Shown piece by piece: positions 10,975 to 21,719 of a stretch of DNA of 60,000 nucleotides. The notes beneath the pieces are model-generated. The model had not been told where the DNA came from, searched no databases, and was given only the letters and a program-made list of their open reading frames with translations. The stretch covers positions 15,192,001 to 15,252,000 of the forward strand of contig CM060732.1 of assembly GCA_030704615.1 (NCBI GenBank). The letters run 5' to 3'. A program made the position numbers and the translations under genes. Position 1 is the first letter of the stretch. Every line of letters starts with the position of its first letter. This stretch comes from Takakia lepidozioides (lineage: Eukaryota > Streptophyta > Takakiopsida > Takakiales > Takakiaceae).

Positions 10975-11845
10975 TGTTAACCGCTGGTTTATGACTTAGA
11001 CAAAACAGACTATCAGCACTACTGCCCATTTCCTAATACATGCAACAGAGGTTGTCCGACGGTATGCTTTCAGAAACGATTACGAAGTAATCGTTTTAAG
11101 GATAGCTAAACCATGAACATCGTATGAATTTATCTCCTTGGAGGCTGCTTAATCCTATTGATTAAGCTTAACTTACAGTCTCTTTGACATGAAAGATCTT
11201 AGTCGTAAAGACTGAAGTCGTTCCATTCATACAAACAATTAATAGTCAAGGCAAAACAAGAACTATCCTGAGATGATACACATTCTCACCATCCCACGTT
11301 CTCTCATAATGCACATTCTCTCCATCTCACATTCACTCTACACAGAGATACTTCGAATAGCATGGCTTTACTTCAGAGTTCGTCACATCATCACAGAAGT
11401 ACACACTGAATATACACTGATCACTGATACTCATACTCATATTGCTCTCCTTCTAAGTTGCGTGCAATCTTTTTATACTATGCTCCAAAGAGCCGTTATA
11501 GTCTGTGGTCGTTAATGACCGTTTGCTTGATTGCCTACGCAACCTAAAAGGTTTGCTAAAAAGGTGGCTCGTTGCCGTGGTCGTGAGCCATAGTGGTAAA
11601 CGGTCCACTACACCCTCTATTGGTTAAAGCTGATGCTAACGTGGCCGTGTGATATCGTGGTTCACGGCCCACGGTTACTACACTACCCACTACTGCTCCC
11701 GTGGTAATGTACCATTGTCCCGCCATTTGCTAAGTACCGTGTACTTAGCCGTCTCTGCCTGTGGCCAGGTAGTGTACGTCCATCACTACCCGGTATATCC
11801 CGTTGTGACCCTCGTTGTCTGTCCCTCGTAGCATAGCCGTTATCA
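10975..11845 (-). mobile_element. 3' LTR of retrotransposon B
   Basis: On the minus strand it runs TGATAACGGC (11845) to GCGGTTAACA (10975), TG..CA ends, 871 bp. A second copy in plus orientation lies at 27299-28152. It contains a TATA box (minus TATAAAAA, plus coordinates 11470-11477) and a 10-bp stem with 3-nt loop at 11074-11096 (AAACGATTAC / GTAATCGTTT). Both are conserved in the second copy. Confidence 0.85.
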
Positions 11846-11872
11846 TTTATTCCCACCCCCTCTTTTGAAATT
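11846..11872 (-). other. Polypurine tract of element B
   Basis: On the minus strand, immediately before the LTR start, the sequence is purine-rich (AAAAGAGGGGGTGGGAATAAA, one T inside the G run). This is the expected plus-strand primer position for an LTR retrotransposon and fixes orientation and LTR boundary. Confidence 0.7.
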
Positions 11873-11973
11873 GTGTCCGCACAATTTCGTTAGCTCCTGT
11901 GCTTGTTGTATCTCTTGGGGATGTAAGGTGGTGGCATGCCTGTCTGCAGGGTAGGAAGTGTGTCCCAGGATTG

Positions 11974-12663
11974 TCATCGTGGAAGCTTCTTGTTCCTGTT
12001 GTCATCACTGTCTGGTTGCTCCTCTGGTTCGTGAGTAGGCCAGCTTTCGTCATCAGGGTGTTCTGCTATTCCGTCCCCACGTACCATGTCAATTTTTGTG
12101 GTCAAGGTTTCTCGGTAGGTTTGTAGCTCCTCCTTGGTCCAGGGTATAATGTGTTTAGTCGCCCTGCTGCCCATTAACCAGTTAACAGCTTGGACCCTGT
12201 TTCTCTGAAAGGGTGGGTCTCTGTCCAAGACCAATGGTGAAAAGTGGTCCTTCGCCTGGCGCCATGCTTCAGCATACATTGGCCTATTCATATATGCTGA
12301 AGTGCCTGCGACTCTCTCTGGTGGCTGGAATTTGGGTAATTCCCAGTGAGTATCTTTTTCAATACTCTCATAGCGCTGCCAGCTTCCCCTCATTGTCACG
12401 AACATCCGGTACAGGCCAATATAAAAACTTGGGCATCCCATTACAATGGTTACTGCCGGGGTAGGATTAATCTTCAATTGCCCCACTGCCCACATGTAAG
12501 CTACCAGTTCCTTGTATTCCAGGGGAGCCTGGCGCCAGAATTCAACCAATTCTGCCCCTGACCATGTCTCCTCCTTAGCCAGTGGCCTCATCCTATATCT
12601 TAGAGGGATAAGAGTTTGATTGAGCAGATGTAATTGTGTAGAGTAAAAAGAGGGGTGCTGCAT
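11974..12663 (-). CDS. Extra 3' ORF of element B (downstream of integrase)
   Basis: An uninterrupted 229-residue frame between integrase and the 3' LTR. It contains LEYKELVAYMWAVGQL, then VTIVMGC followed by FYIGLYRMF and a DTHWELPKFQPPE segment, and ends in an acidic, polar tail (DDESWPTHEPEEQP). The same arrangement occurs in the family A ORF at 31043-31738: LKELIAFQVVHGYI, SSIVMGC, LYYAACFL, GDHWVLPLVPP. The two proteins are therefore homologous although their LTRs and pol genes belong to different families. No signal peptide, transmembrane helix or envelope-like feature is visible. Position matches the additional ORFs of Tat/Athila-type plant elements, but I know no named family with this sequence. 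Start: first Met of the frame, 12663. Confidence 0.6.
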   Translation of the reverse strand: MQHPSFYSTQLHLLNQTLIPLRYRMRPLAKEETWSGAELVEFWRQAPLEYKELVAYMWAVGQLKINPTPAVTIVMGCPSFYIGLYRMFVTMRGSWQRYESIEKDTHWELPKFQPPERVAGTSAYMNRPMYAEAWRQAKDHFSPLVLDRDPPFQRNRVQAVNWLMGSRATKHIIPWTKEELQTYRETLTTKIDMVRGDGIAEHPDDESWPTHEPEEQPDSDDNRNKKLPR

Positions 12664-13702
12664 TAACTCAATTCATCAGCAGCTTGGGTTAGTATTCTGA
12701 CACAAATGACACCGCAGCGGAAGGGAAAACATCACTCATGCCATTTAGCTATCTATCCTAGAAACAAACATGCTGGATTTGAAACAGGTTGTCCAGAATG
12801 CTTTGTACTTATGCTAGGTTTCCTGGGTTATTCATGAATTCCAACTACTTAGATGAGGACCAGCACTCTCATAAAAGAATTTACTTGCCACATTAATTCA
12901 CTACTAGCATGCAAATAGTGCAACCTGGGCTATTGCTCTAATCAGGTCTGGATTTGCTGCAGCTGAGCTCCCAAAAGTCCTCAGAATCTGATCAAGCTAC
13001 ACTCTCATAACTACTTGGGGTATCATGACATCTAAAGGACCAATTCCCAAGGCTGAAAGCTACACATGCCATCTGCAATAGTGAATATTTATGTTAAATT
13101 CACATCAGAGCTTACAATACCATGCCACTGAACACTTGTAGAGATTCACATGATTGCAACTCCTCTTTACTACTGGCCTCAGCGGATACAATCAGTTCTG
13201 CCCTGATAGTTCACCATCCTCACTGCTCACACCGAGCTCCTACTTTTCTCCTCACCAAAAAGACCCCCTCCGTCTTGCACTACCGCTGCTTAAATCTACT
13301 TTTGGTTGCCTCATCCACTCCGAACGGTGCGTTGATTAATCGCTGATTTCATGGCTAGCCCATGTGTTTATTTAGTAGACCGCGGGTATTCCTCCCCCTC
13401 TCGGCCTACTTGCACGTCAATACCACTTGTGCTTTCTATCTATGCGGAGTATGCCAACTACACCTTATCATCCAATTGGATGAACTACAACAGTACTATG
13501 CTATTTTGGTTACTGCCTTAGTTCATCCGTTAGTCATCCAGCAACTCCAACTGGATGTACCTCCTATGCACCTTCATCATCCGTTCGTTACCTGCATTCA
13601 ACCCCTCTTCATCCAAGTTTCAGCTTCATCCCGACATCCCGACACTTAGCCAAAATTTCGCACCACGAGATTTTACCCTACAGCTGTAGAGTCCTCCGTT
13701 CT
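12664..13702. other. Non-coding stretch between integrase and extra ORF of element B
   Basis: No sustained frame on the minus strand. The part at 13470-13640 is enriched in CATCC/GGATG words (CATCCAATTGGATG and similar), suggesting a degenerate short tandem repeat. Family A has a minisatellite at the same structural position. Nothing else recognised. Confidence 0.4.
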
Positions 13703-15300
13703 TTAGCTACCACCGTCCTCGGTGGTTTCTTCCTCACACACAGTCTTCACTAAGGTTTGTAGTGCTTTGAGTTCACGACGTTTCCTCTTCCACCGCCTGC
13801 CTGCTCCATCTTGTAGAATGCAAACGCGGCTTCCCTCATCGCCAGCTGCATTGTGTCCTTCGTCATTTTCTATCAACAGGTATGGGCCTTCCCAGGGATC
13901 CTCCATCTTCCTTTTCTTCCCTGGTTTCAACATCATAACCAGGCTTTGATTCTGCAGTTGCTGGAACTCTTTGTGGTGTTTGTGCCTGGCCGCATATCCT
14001 CTCTGCTGCTGTTTTTGTGCCCTGCCAACATTGTCACGGAGTCGCCTTTCTATTGATCGAATGTCTTGCATCTTCCTGGCCATCATCTCCACCATGGCAT
14101 CTTCATCGTCGTCTAGCTTCACCAGCTCCGTTATGGCTCCGATTTCATTGTCAATAGACATCCTCATCTCCCTGCCCAGTGAGTACTTCAAATGGGGAGA
14201 AGCGGGTTGAGGCTTGAATGTCGAATCTATAGCCAAACGCTGATTTGTGCAGGTCACGATCCCATTCGCAACCTGTTTCTCCTCCTAGCGTCACTATGCT
14301 TTGCTTGAGTGTTTTGATAAGCCTTTCCGCCATGCCATTGCACTGCGGCCAGTAGGGTGCGGAGTACTCTTGCTTGATGCCAAATCTCTCACATACTTCC
14401 TTGAATTCACCCTTCCACTCGCTACCTTGGTCTGTCAACACCGTGCGAGGTATCCCATATCGATAGATGATCTGTTCCTCAAAAAATCGGGCTGTCAATG
14501 CAGCTGTGTGCTCGGTTACTGGGGTGACCTCTACCCATTTGGAAAAGTGGTCTACGACAATGAGTGCATAATGATTTCCTTCCTTGGTCTTGGGCAAAGG
14601 CCCTGCTGTATCCATAGCAATTCGGTAGAAGAGGTCCTTGATAGGAATGCTCCGTAGCTTGGTACTCCCAGATCTTAATGGACCCGACAGCCGAGCGGTT
14701 TGGCAGCGTGTGCAGGTTTGCAATACCTCCTGTACTTGCCGAATTCTGTTGTGCCAGAAGAGCCTCTTGCAGATCTCTGCTTGGACTCGTTTTGCTCCAA
14801 AGTGTCCCATTTCACGATGCAAGCGACGAATAATTTCTTCCCTCTTCTGTGGTTCTGGTACAATCAGCCCTTTGTAAAGTAGCACTCCCTCTCTCCATTC
14901 GGAATGCCTAGTGCGTTTTTTAACCCTCTTTTCTTCTTCTTGATTGAGGTAATCATTGATCTCTCCAAATGTGAGCAAGTGCATGGCCTGGATGTCATTA
15001 AGGATGTCATCCTCGTGTTCTTCTCGCTCAAGTTGGTCATCCCTTCTTATTTTAGTTGGTGGGCCTTCCTCAGCTGCCATCTGCAGCAACTGTCGCTGCT
15101 GGATTTCTGCCCCCCATGCGCCTCCTTCACTCTTGACTGATCTGCCACTTTCCAGCAGGTGTTCTTCCTCTCTGCTGGAGTAGCTGCTGCTGGACTTACT
15201 CCTTGGTCCTTCATTCTCACTTTCAGGGAGCTCCTCCACTCTTTTTCTGCTCCCTTCCTCATCTCCTTCTCTCTCTGGCAGATGTTGCCCATCGCCCCTC
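13703..15300 (-). pseudogene. Integrase of element B
   Basis: The main frame (14151-15884) carries the zinc-binding HHCC module: HREMGHFG, then HNRIRQ, CTRC. The catalytic core follows with DTAGPLP, TDQGSEWKGEF and NGMAERLIKTL, providing the D, D and E of the retroviral-type integrase. The frame stops at 14151, and the C-terminal part continues in another frame at 13703-14257 with NQSLVMMLKPGKKRKMEDPW and EGPYLLIEND, the usual basic C-terminal domain. It catalyses insertion of the element DNA. No chromodomain is visible. The frame change near 14.2 kb makes it defective as read. Confidence 0.8.
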
Positions 15301-17578
15301 ATTACCCTTTGCACTTGTGGTTCAGCCCTAAGTCCTGCCCTCGTTTGTATGACTCCAACAAAGGGCAGCTCCTTGTATGCCTGATTCTTACCCCCATGTG
15401 GTGTTTGTCGTGGCAGGTCTTTCCACAATCGCACCCGTCTTCTAGTTGACCAGTCATCAATTTTGCCATCGTCGTCCTTTCCCTCTTCGTCAGTGAAGTA
15501 CTTATACTCCCTTTCTCTTTCTTCATGTTCACGACCTTCAGGTGGTTCCTTCTTTATTACTGCCTTCATTTGCTGCATTGCCATGTGCTTACCTGGTGTG
15601 GGTCTGATTTGCCCATGCCCAACAGTTGGGGGAATCCCATGTATTAAAAAGACTCCATTCTGGGTTGCATTTTCCATCCGCTGAAGTGCCTCCCACAGGC
15701 TGTTTTTTGGTGGGACAGGTTCCCCTCCTTCTCTTAGTGTCCTCTTTTTCTTGCCCCTGTTTCCAGCCTGGGCCATGGTATCCTTGCTTCCTTTGGTTTC
15801 CTGCCCCTTCATGCTTTGCCTTCTCCACTGTTCTTTGTACTTCAGCTCTTGATTGTGCGTCCCCAGCAAAGGGCAATTCTTCACATGGTGGAATTCTGCT
15901 CACAAGAAGTGCATGCCGTGGGCTCTTTTGCAGGAAATTCCACCTCTTCTCTTCACCACCAACCTCTCCGTCATCACCTTCCCTCTTCCAGCCATGATCC
16001 GCTCCATCAAGTTCTTCACCGAGGTGTACGTTTTCCTGTTTGTCACTTCTCTCACTTTCCCCTTCATGTGCCACTCCAGATTTGTTCTTCCTTGCTGCTT
16101 GAGGATTGGTTTGGTAATCGGCCCTGGTTTTTATCACTCCAGCGCAGGGCAGCCCCTTCTCTCTCTTGTTCTCACAGCCTGGTCTTGTTCTTCTCTGCAC
16201 AAATCCTCCGAGTTCTTCATTTTCAGATTGCTGGATTTCACTATTCATGAGCTGCCGGCCTTTGTCCTCCCTAGCAGGGAAGTGTGCTCCCTTTTCCTCA
16301 CTCTTTGCTGGTTCCTTTGCAGATATTCCACCCACTACATCACCAGGACCACATCTTCCTTGGGGCTCATCCCTTGACCAATTTCTGGCCTCCATCCGTT
16401 CAGGTCTTGACTCCACTATCCCCATTGCTGCTGATTTTTGAGCTGCTGATGTCCTGTTTTTGAGTCTCCTCTTCTTCTTGTTTTAGCAGCAGCTCCCATG
16501 CTTGGATTGCTACCCTTCTCCGCAACTTATCTCGTACCTTTCCCTTCCCCTTCAGTCTGATTAACTTACTTGTCTTGGCAGCCTTTTTGCCATGACCTCC
16601 GTGCTTCACTGCTGCTCCCTTGACTGCCCACCATCCGTGGATCTTCTTCATCCCACTGGCCAGCCTTGGCATGTACTTAGTCATGAGATACCATAGGTGT
16701 TTGCTGCACAAATTCACCATGAGTATGGTCCTCCAGACCCCATCCTTCACCATCCAACAGGTAATTCTGGCAGTCCTTTCCGCAGCCCTTAGGGCCTCGT
16801 CCTTTTGCTGCACCTCTTTCTTTATTCGCATGATGCTCTTGTTTCTCCTTCCTAGTTCATCATGGAACTTGTGTACTGATCCTTCCTTCCCTGTTGCATT
16901 CACCCTTCTCATATACTGTGCAGAACTTTGCCAAAGGTAATTGAAGCATACCACCATCACCTGTACGGTGCTGATTATCCACATCAACATTGCCATAAAA
17001 GCTGAGCTCCATCTGCTCCTTGCCCTTTCCATTTGTCGCTTGTTCTCATCAGATTTCCTTGCTTCAGAGCTGATGCTTGCCTTCCCACCGTTCTTTTGAA
17101 TCCTCACGTCATTCTCGCTGTCACTCACAGTCCTAATGGCTGGTTTTTCTTTTCCTTTCAGCACGCAGGTTCTTGGAGGACTCACTGACTTAAGATGACC
17201 TCTCTTGCTCTCTCGGCAATAGACACACAGTGATGGTTTGTTGCTCATCTCTGTGTTTGGCCTCACTTTTATGAACACTCCTGGGATCAATGTACTCTCC
17301 CTGTATTGGACTGCAGTGTCTTGAGGCCTATGCTGCAGATCCTCTACTCTTTCCTCATTTGACCCCGCTCCTATCACCCGGTCGCTATAAACTATTAGTG
17401 CAGTATTGGCAGAATCTTTGCATTGGTTGTCCCTTCCCCTTTCTGTCATTGGAGTTGTCTCAGTAATTGCTCTTTTTTTGTTCTCTCGGTCATTCTCGCT
17501 GTTTTTCTCATAACTACATGATCCCTCTTCAAAGCTGCTGATTACAGCATTGACTCCTGGGTAAAGTTCAAACCTGAC
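15301..17578 (-). pseudogene. Unusual spacer coding region of element B with repeated GVIxTRA motif
   Basis: Between RNase H and integrase lie about 2.3 kb of largely open minus-strand frames (16400-17449, 15589-16425 and the N-terminal half of the 14151-15884 frame). They are hydrophilic and charged. A motif recurs about four times: LIPGVFIKVRPNTEMSNKP, LPCAGVIKTRADYQTNPQ, LPFAGDAQSRAEVQ and LPFVGVIQTRAGLRAEPQ. One frame has a hydrophobic stretch, FMAMLMWIISTVQVMVVCF, long enough for a membrane helix, and a CVYCRESKRGH segment. Typical gypsy elements have only a short linker here. I do not recognise the product; the motif repeats suggest an internally duplicated protein. Confidence 0.5.
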
Positions 17579-19789
17579 TCATTGCTCCTTCTCCTTCCCC
17601 TTTGCAGATCGGCTTTCAGCATCAATCCTCAAGCCCGAAGAAAGTAACTTCTCTGCCTGTGCAGCGCTTTCTTGCTCATCATCTGCTTGGTCCTGACTTG
17701 GTTCAATTATCTCAAAGCAGAAGTCTTGAGTGATATCTGTTCTTGGCACCTTCCCTTGTTTTCTATATTCCAATGGCTGCAGATTAGTGTAGATGCAAAA
17801 GAATATGCCATGCAATTCCTGTCTAAACTGCCATAGCGCCCATACCAATAGATAGTAATGGAGCTCATACCCATTTTTTCCAGGGCCAATGACTGACCTC
17901 TCTTCCCTTTTTGCAAGAGCATATCTACCATTGCGAAGGGTGAAAAGGTCTGCAACCCCCACGTTCTCTTCCAAGCAGAGCCTCATTACTGTCTCAGGTT
18001 TTTGCTCTCCCCTCCTTTTCTCTCTTCTAGTCATGTTGATTTCTATGTCTTCAAGTTCTTCTGGTTTTCCGACAGGGAATCTACTAAGGGCATCCACATT
18101 GGTGTGTTTGCTGCCAGGTCGGTGGATAATGCGAAATTCAAAATCCTGGAGCATCATGATCCAGCGTCCGCGTCTACCGTATGCGTCACTCACCGTTGCA
18201 AGCCATTCAAGGGGTTTATGGTCTGTTCTTACCAAGAAGGGCGTACCATACAGGTACTGTCGGAAATGAAGAACTCCCCAAACCAATGCATAGCATTCCC
18301 CTTCCATTGGGTGGTATTTCTTTTGTGTATTTGATAGTGCCTTACTAACATAAGCAATCACGTGTTTCTTCCTTCCTTCCTTTTGTGATAAAATGGCCCC
18401 TACACCCTGGATTGACCAATCGACGTCTAGGATAAATGGTTTAGTAAAGTCAGGCCTTACCAAAATTGGGGCTTCGATCAGCTTCAGTCGCAGTCCTTCG
18501 AACGCATTCTGAGCTTGTGGATTCCATTTGAAGTTTGTGTCTTTCCTGGTGAGGTCGAACAGCGGTCCAGCCGCGTGAGCATATTTCTGCATGTATTCCC
18601 TATAGTACCCAGTCATGCCTAAGTATACCTTCACCCCTGTAACATTCCTTGGTATTGGAAATTGCTCAATGGCAAGGACTTTGTTAGGGTCTGGTTTTAC
18701 CCCTTGCTTTGACACAACATGTCCGAGGAACACCAGTTCCTGTTTCCCAAATTCACACTTCTCAGGGTTCAGCTTCAGATTGCTCTCATTCAACCGCTGT
18801 AGAATGCTTTCAACATGCCTTAGGTGAGACTCCATTCTGTGCTGTGGACATTTATGTCATCCACAAACACCTTCGTGTATTCTTTGATTTCCTGAGCCAA
18901 AATGGTGTTCATTGCTCGCTGAAAAGTTTGCTGTGGCATTTGTCAGCCCAAATGGCATCACCAGCCACTCGTAAAGACCTGATCTGGTAATTATGGCAGT
19001 CTTCTTGATGTCTTGCTCGCTCATCCTTATCTGCCAAAAGCCACTTTGTAGATCTAGTGTTGAAAACCAGCTGGCCTTTCCCAGCTGTTGTAAGACATCA
19101 CGAATCACTGGCATGGGGTATGAGTCTCTCCTGGTTTGCTGATTTAGGGGTCTGTAGTCACCGCAGAATCGCTTACTCCCATCTTTTTTTGGTGGTAAAG
19201 TGACTGGACAATTGTACTCCGAGGCACTTTGTCTCATTTTTCCTTGTTTGATCAACGCTTCTATTTGTGATTGCACCTCCTTCTCTTCCCACTCCGATAG
19301 CCTATTTGCTCGACTTCTACATGGTGGAAAGCCCTTAGTGTCTATGTGATGCTCCACGTCCTTGCAAAAACCCAGATCTGCCTTGCTGAGGGCAAATGCC
19401 TCTTGGTTCTGCTCCAGCATGGCCAGCATCTGCTCTCTTTGTGTTTCTGTCAGCTGGTCACTTAGCTTCAGCCTTGCTTTTAGCGTCTGCCAACGACTTG
19501 GCACTTCAATATTTATCCTGTCCGTTTTCCCAGAGACAGAGTATATGGTTATCTGGTAACGCTCCCTTTCTTCAAGAGCAGTGACTCTCAACCAGTCCTG
19601 GATATCGTCTTCCCCTTCACTCTCCTCTTGGAGTTCGTTTTCCCATGCCTTGTTATAGGCATCCCTTAGGATCAGCCTGGTCATGCCTTGGTGTGTCTCT
19701 TGTTCAAGCAATTCTCCCAAACCCTGGTCCTCTAGCTCATCATCCTCTATCTCCGCATCCCTGATCAGTTCTTCATAGTCGAGGTAATG
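17579..19789 (-). pseudogene. Reverse transcriptase and double RNase H of element B
   Basis: The upper frame (19785-18857) reads DYEELIRDAEIEDDELEDQ, then PPKKDGSKRFCGDYRPLN, LDLQSGFWQI and MPFGLTNATANF: RT motifs before the active site. After a frameshift near 18.9 kb the frame 18835-17579 resumes; the FVDD active-site box falls at the switch (about 18.87 kb). It continues with NPEKCEFGKQELVFLGH, the RNase H ILDVDWS and YALVWGVLHFRQYLYG segments and TDHKPLEWL..VDALSRFP. A second, weaker copy of the latter part follows: YYLLVWALWQFRQELHG, IYTNLQPLEY and DFCFEIIEPS. That looks like a degenerate second RNase H module. The product makes and trims cDNA. Confidence 0.8.
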
Positions 19790-20846
19790 TGTGATGATGA
19801 GGAAGCGGTTCTGGCTGAACTAACTGAGATTATGTCAGGAAGCATGGTCAATGAGGTTCGTCTAAGAAAAGGGTTCCTATTCCATTACCAGTTCCCAGCC
19901 CTACGACAGACAATGAAAAGGGAGAAGCAGCAGAAGCTGCTGAAGAACATGGCAGACCACAACGGAGAATGCCACCAAGATGGTCTGAAACTACAGCAGG
20001 AAGATAAAAAATACTCAATCACTTTTATAAGGGCCGCATCTCCATGTCACCAATGGACATGATCATGAGTATGTCAGAGGAGTTCGAGAAATTAAAAGGA
20101 TTGGTCAAAGTGGTTGAGTGAGCCAAAGAAAGTAGCAGGCAAACCAACTGGACTGCTGGAGCAAAACACACTGGTGCACAACACGTCTCCAAACAGCAGG
20201 CAGTAGCGTATGCATACAATGGGAAGGTGAAGGCTCTTCATGCCATGGTTACAATAGGGGATTTCCAAGTGCTAGGGCAGATTGACACAGGAGCTATGGT
20301 CTCTGTGATGGCAGCAAGTACAGCACGGGATCTGGGAATTATGAAGTATTAAATGACAAAGAGGTGGCTTACCGTGTGGCATCTGGAGCTGTGGAGACAG
20401 CAATGGGTAGGCTGGAGGACCTCAAGGTCACGGCGGGAAAATTGACAAATCAAGTATCTTTCATAGTGGTTGATATGGACAGCTATCACATGCTACTAGG
20501 ACTTGACTTCTTGAAGAAATTTGGGGCTGGAGTGGATACGGAGGCTGAAACACTGAGGATCCGCTACGGACCTGGAACTGATGTGGCTTATTTTCCCTTG
20601 CACACAGTTGAGTTGGCTGATAACAAGATGCAGCAATTTCACGAGCTGTGTGAGAACATATTGGTCGAACCTGCAGAGGGGATTTGGGACTGCAACAATC
20701 AGGTCTATGCAGTGTCACATGCTGAAGAGCCCGGGACAATGTAATCCAAATTCCCCAGTCCAGATGAATGGAAAGAGGAGTCAGAAGAGTGGGAAACAGA
20801 TTCGGAGACTGGATCTCAAGACATGGAGGAAGAACTACATTACCTC
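19781..20846 (+). other. Inverted block containing the element B protease
   Basis: Inside a minus-strand element this 1.05-kb block reads on the plus strand. It is bounded by GAGGTAATG (19781-19789) and CATTACCTC (20838-20846), a perfect 9-bp inverted repeat. The block starts in frame with the end of gag (LLEVM then CDDEEAV) and ends in frame with the RT leader (MEEELHYL then DYEELIRD). So gag, protease and RT form one continuous order only if the block is flipped. Inside is the retropepsin motif QIDTGAMVSVM at about 20.28 kb and YHMLLGLDFLKKFG (20.49 kb), the two signatures of the aspartic protease. There are also a frameshift near 20.05 kb, a TGA at about 20.12 kb and a TAA at about 20.35 kb. 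Confidence 0.85.
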
Positions 20847-21719
20847 CAGCAAATTGGTGGCATGCACTCTTCCTGATCCCATGGCTGCCTTTGCCCTGCA
20901 TTGGTCTTCCGTGTGTCCCAACATTTTGCAAAAGTTGCACTGCTTACCACACTGGTCTGTCCAGTGCCCAAATTTGTGGCATTTTCCACATTTCACAGGG
21001 GTTCTCCTGGATGGACAAAATGCTCCGACGTGCCCTTCTTGTTGACAATTGTTGCACACTTTGGTCATACCACGCAGTGGGGTACGGCTGCCTGATGCGT
21101 CAGAGGGAGTGGATCCCTTCTCAAAATACCTTTGTAGTGTGAAGTTGAGGTCGTCCAAGCGTTTATCCGTTTGAGACATTGGCCTATCAGCTGTTTCTTC
21201 CTCGCCTTCCATTGGTTCCATAGGGGTCTCTCCAATTTGCCCCAGTCCTTTCTCCACTTGTATTGCTCTCTCCACTGCCTCATCAATGTTAGCAAATCTG
21301 GCTCCCAACAGCAGGCGCATTATTTCTGGTCGCAATCCTGACATAAACCTTCGCCTCTGTTCAAGATCTGCAATAGTGCCTCGCTTGAATAGCTTGTCAA
21401 GTCGTTCAAAGTATGCCTGCACCCTTTGTCTTGGCTCCTGTCTGATTGAGTCGAGCTTCATCTTCAGCTCGGTTGGATCGACCTGACCAAACTTAGCCTC
21501 AATGGCTGCCTGAAACTCATCCCATGTCGCAGGTTTTGGGTTCTGTCTTCGATACCAAGCATCTGCTTTGCCCAAGAGGTTCAGCCTCGCCACTTTCACC
21601 ATCTTGTCTTCAGCATACTCCCTTACATCTCCCGCCATCTGCAGACAATCAAGCCAATCTGCAATGCCCTCGCTTTCTTTCCCACTAAAGAATATGTCAA
21701 TACCTGAAGGACTAGTCAT
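20835..21719 (-). CDS. Gag of element B with three CCHC zinc knuckles
   Basis: A 294-residue uninterrupted frame. N-terminal capsid-type domain: DWLDCLQMAGDVREYAEDKM, KADAWYRRQNPKPATWDEF, and RQRVQAYFERLDKLFKRG with RFMSGLRPEI, the classic retrotransposon gag pattern. C-terminal nucleocapsid with CNNCQQEGHVGAFC, CGKCHKFGHWTDQC and CNFCKMLGHTEDQC; each is C-x2-C-x4-H-x4-C. It packages RNA and forms the particle. The start at 21719 (MTSPSGIDIFFSG) is the first Met before the capsid similarity. The frame ends at the inversion boundary, so the stop codon at 20835 is created by the rearrangement. Confidence 0.85.
   Translation of the reverse strand: MTSPSGIDIFFSGKESEGIADWLDCLQMAGDVREYAEDKMVKVARLNLLGKADAWYRRQNPKPATWDEFQAAIEAKFGQVDPTELKMKLDSIRQEPRQRVQAYFERLDKLFKRGTIADLEQRRRFMSGLRPEIMRLLLGARFANIDEAVERAIQVEKGLGQIGETPMEPMEGEEETADRPMSQTDKRLDDLNFTLQRYFEKGSTPSDASGSRTPLRGMTKVCNNCQQEGHVGAFCPSRRTPVKCGKCHKFGHWTDQCGKQCNFCKMLGHTEDQCRAKAAMGSGRVHATNLLEVM

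Noticed and set aside
11974-12663. Envelope protein of element B
   Set aside because: Position fits an env gene, but there is no signal peptide, no fusion or transmembrane segment and no Cys pattern, and its homologue in family A also lacks these.
15589-16425. Plus-strand frames of 120-175 residues opposite the element B spacer region
   Set aside because: They are antisense shadows of the biased minus-strand coding (Ser/Pro/Leu-rich because the sense strand is Glu/Lys/Gly-rich).
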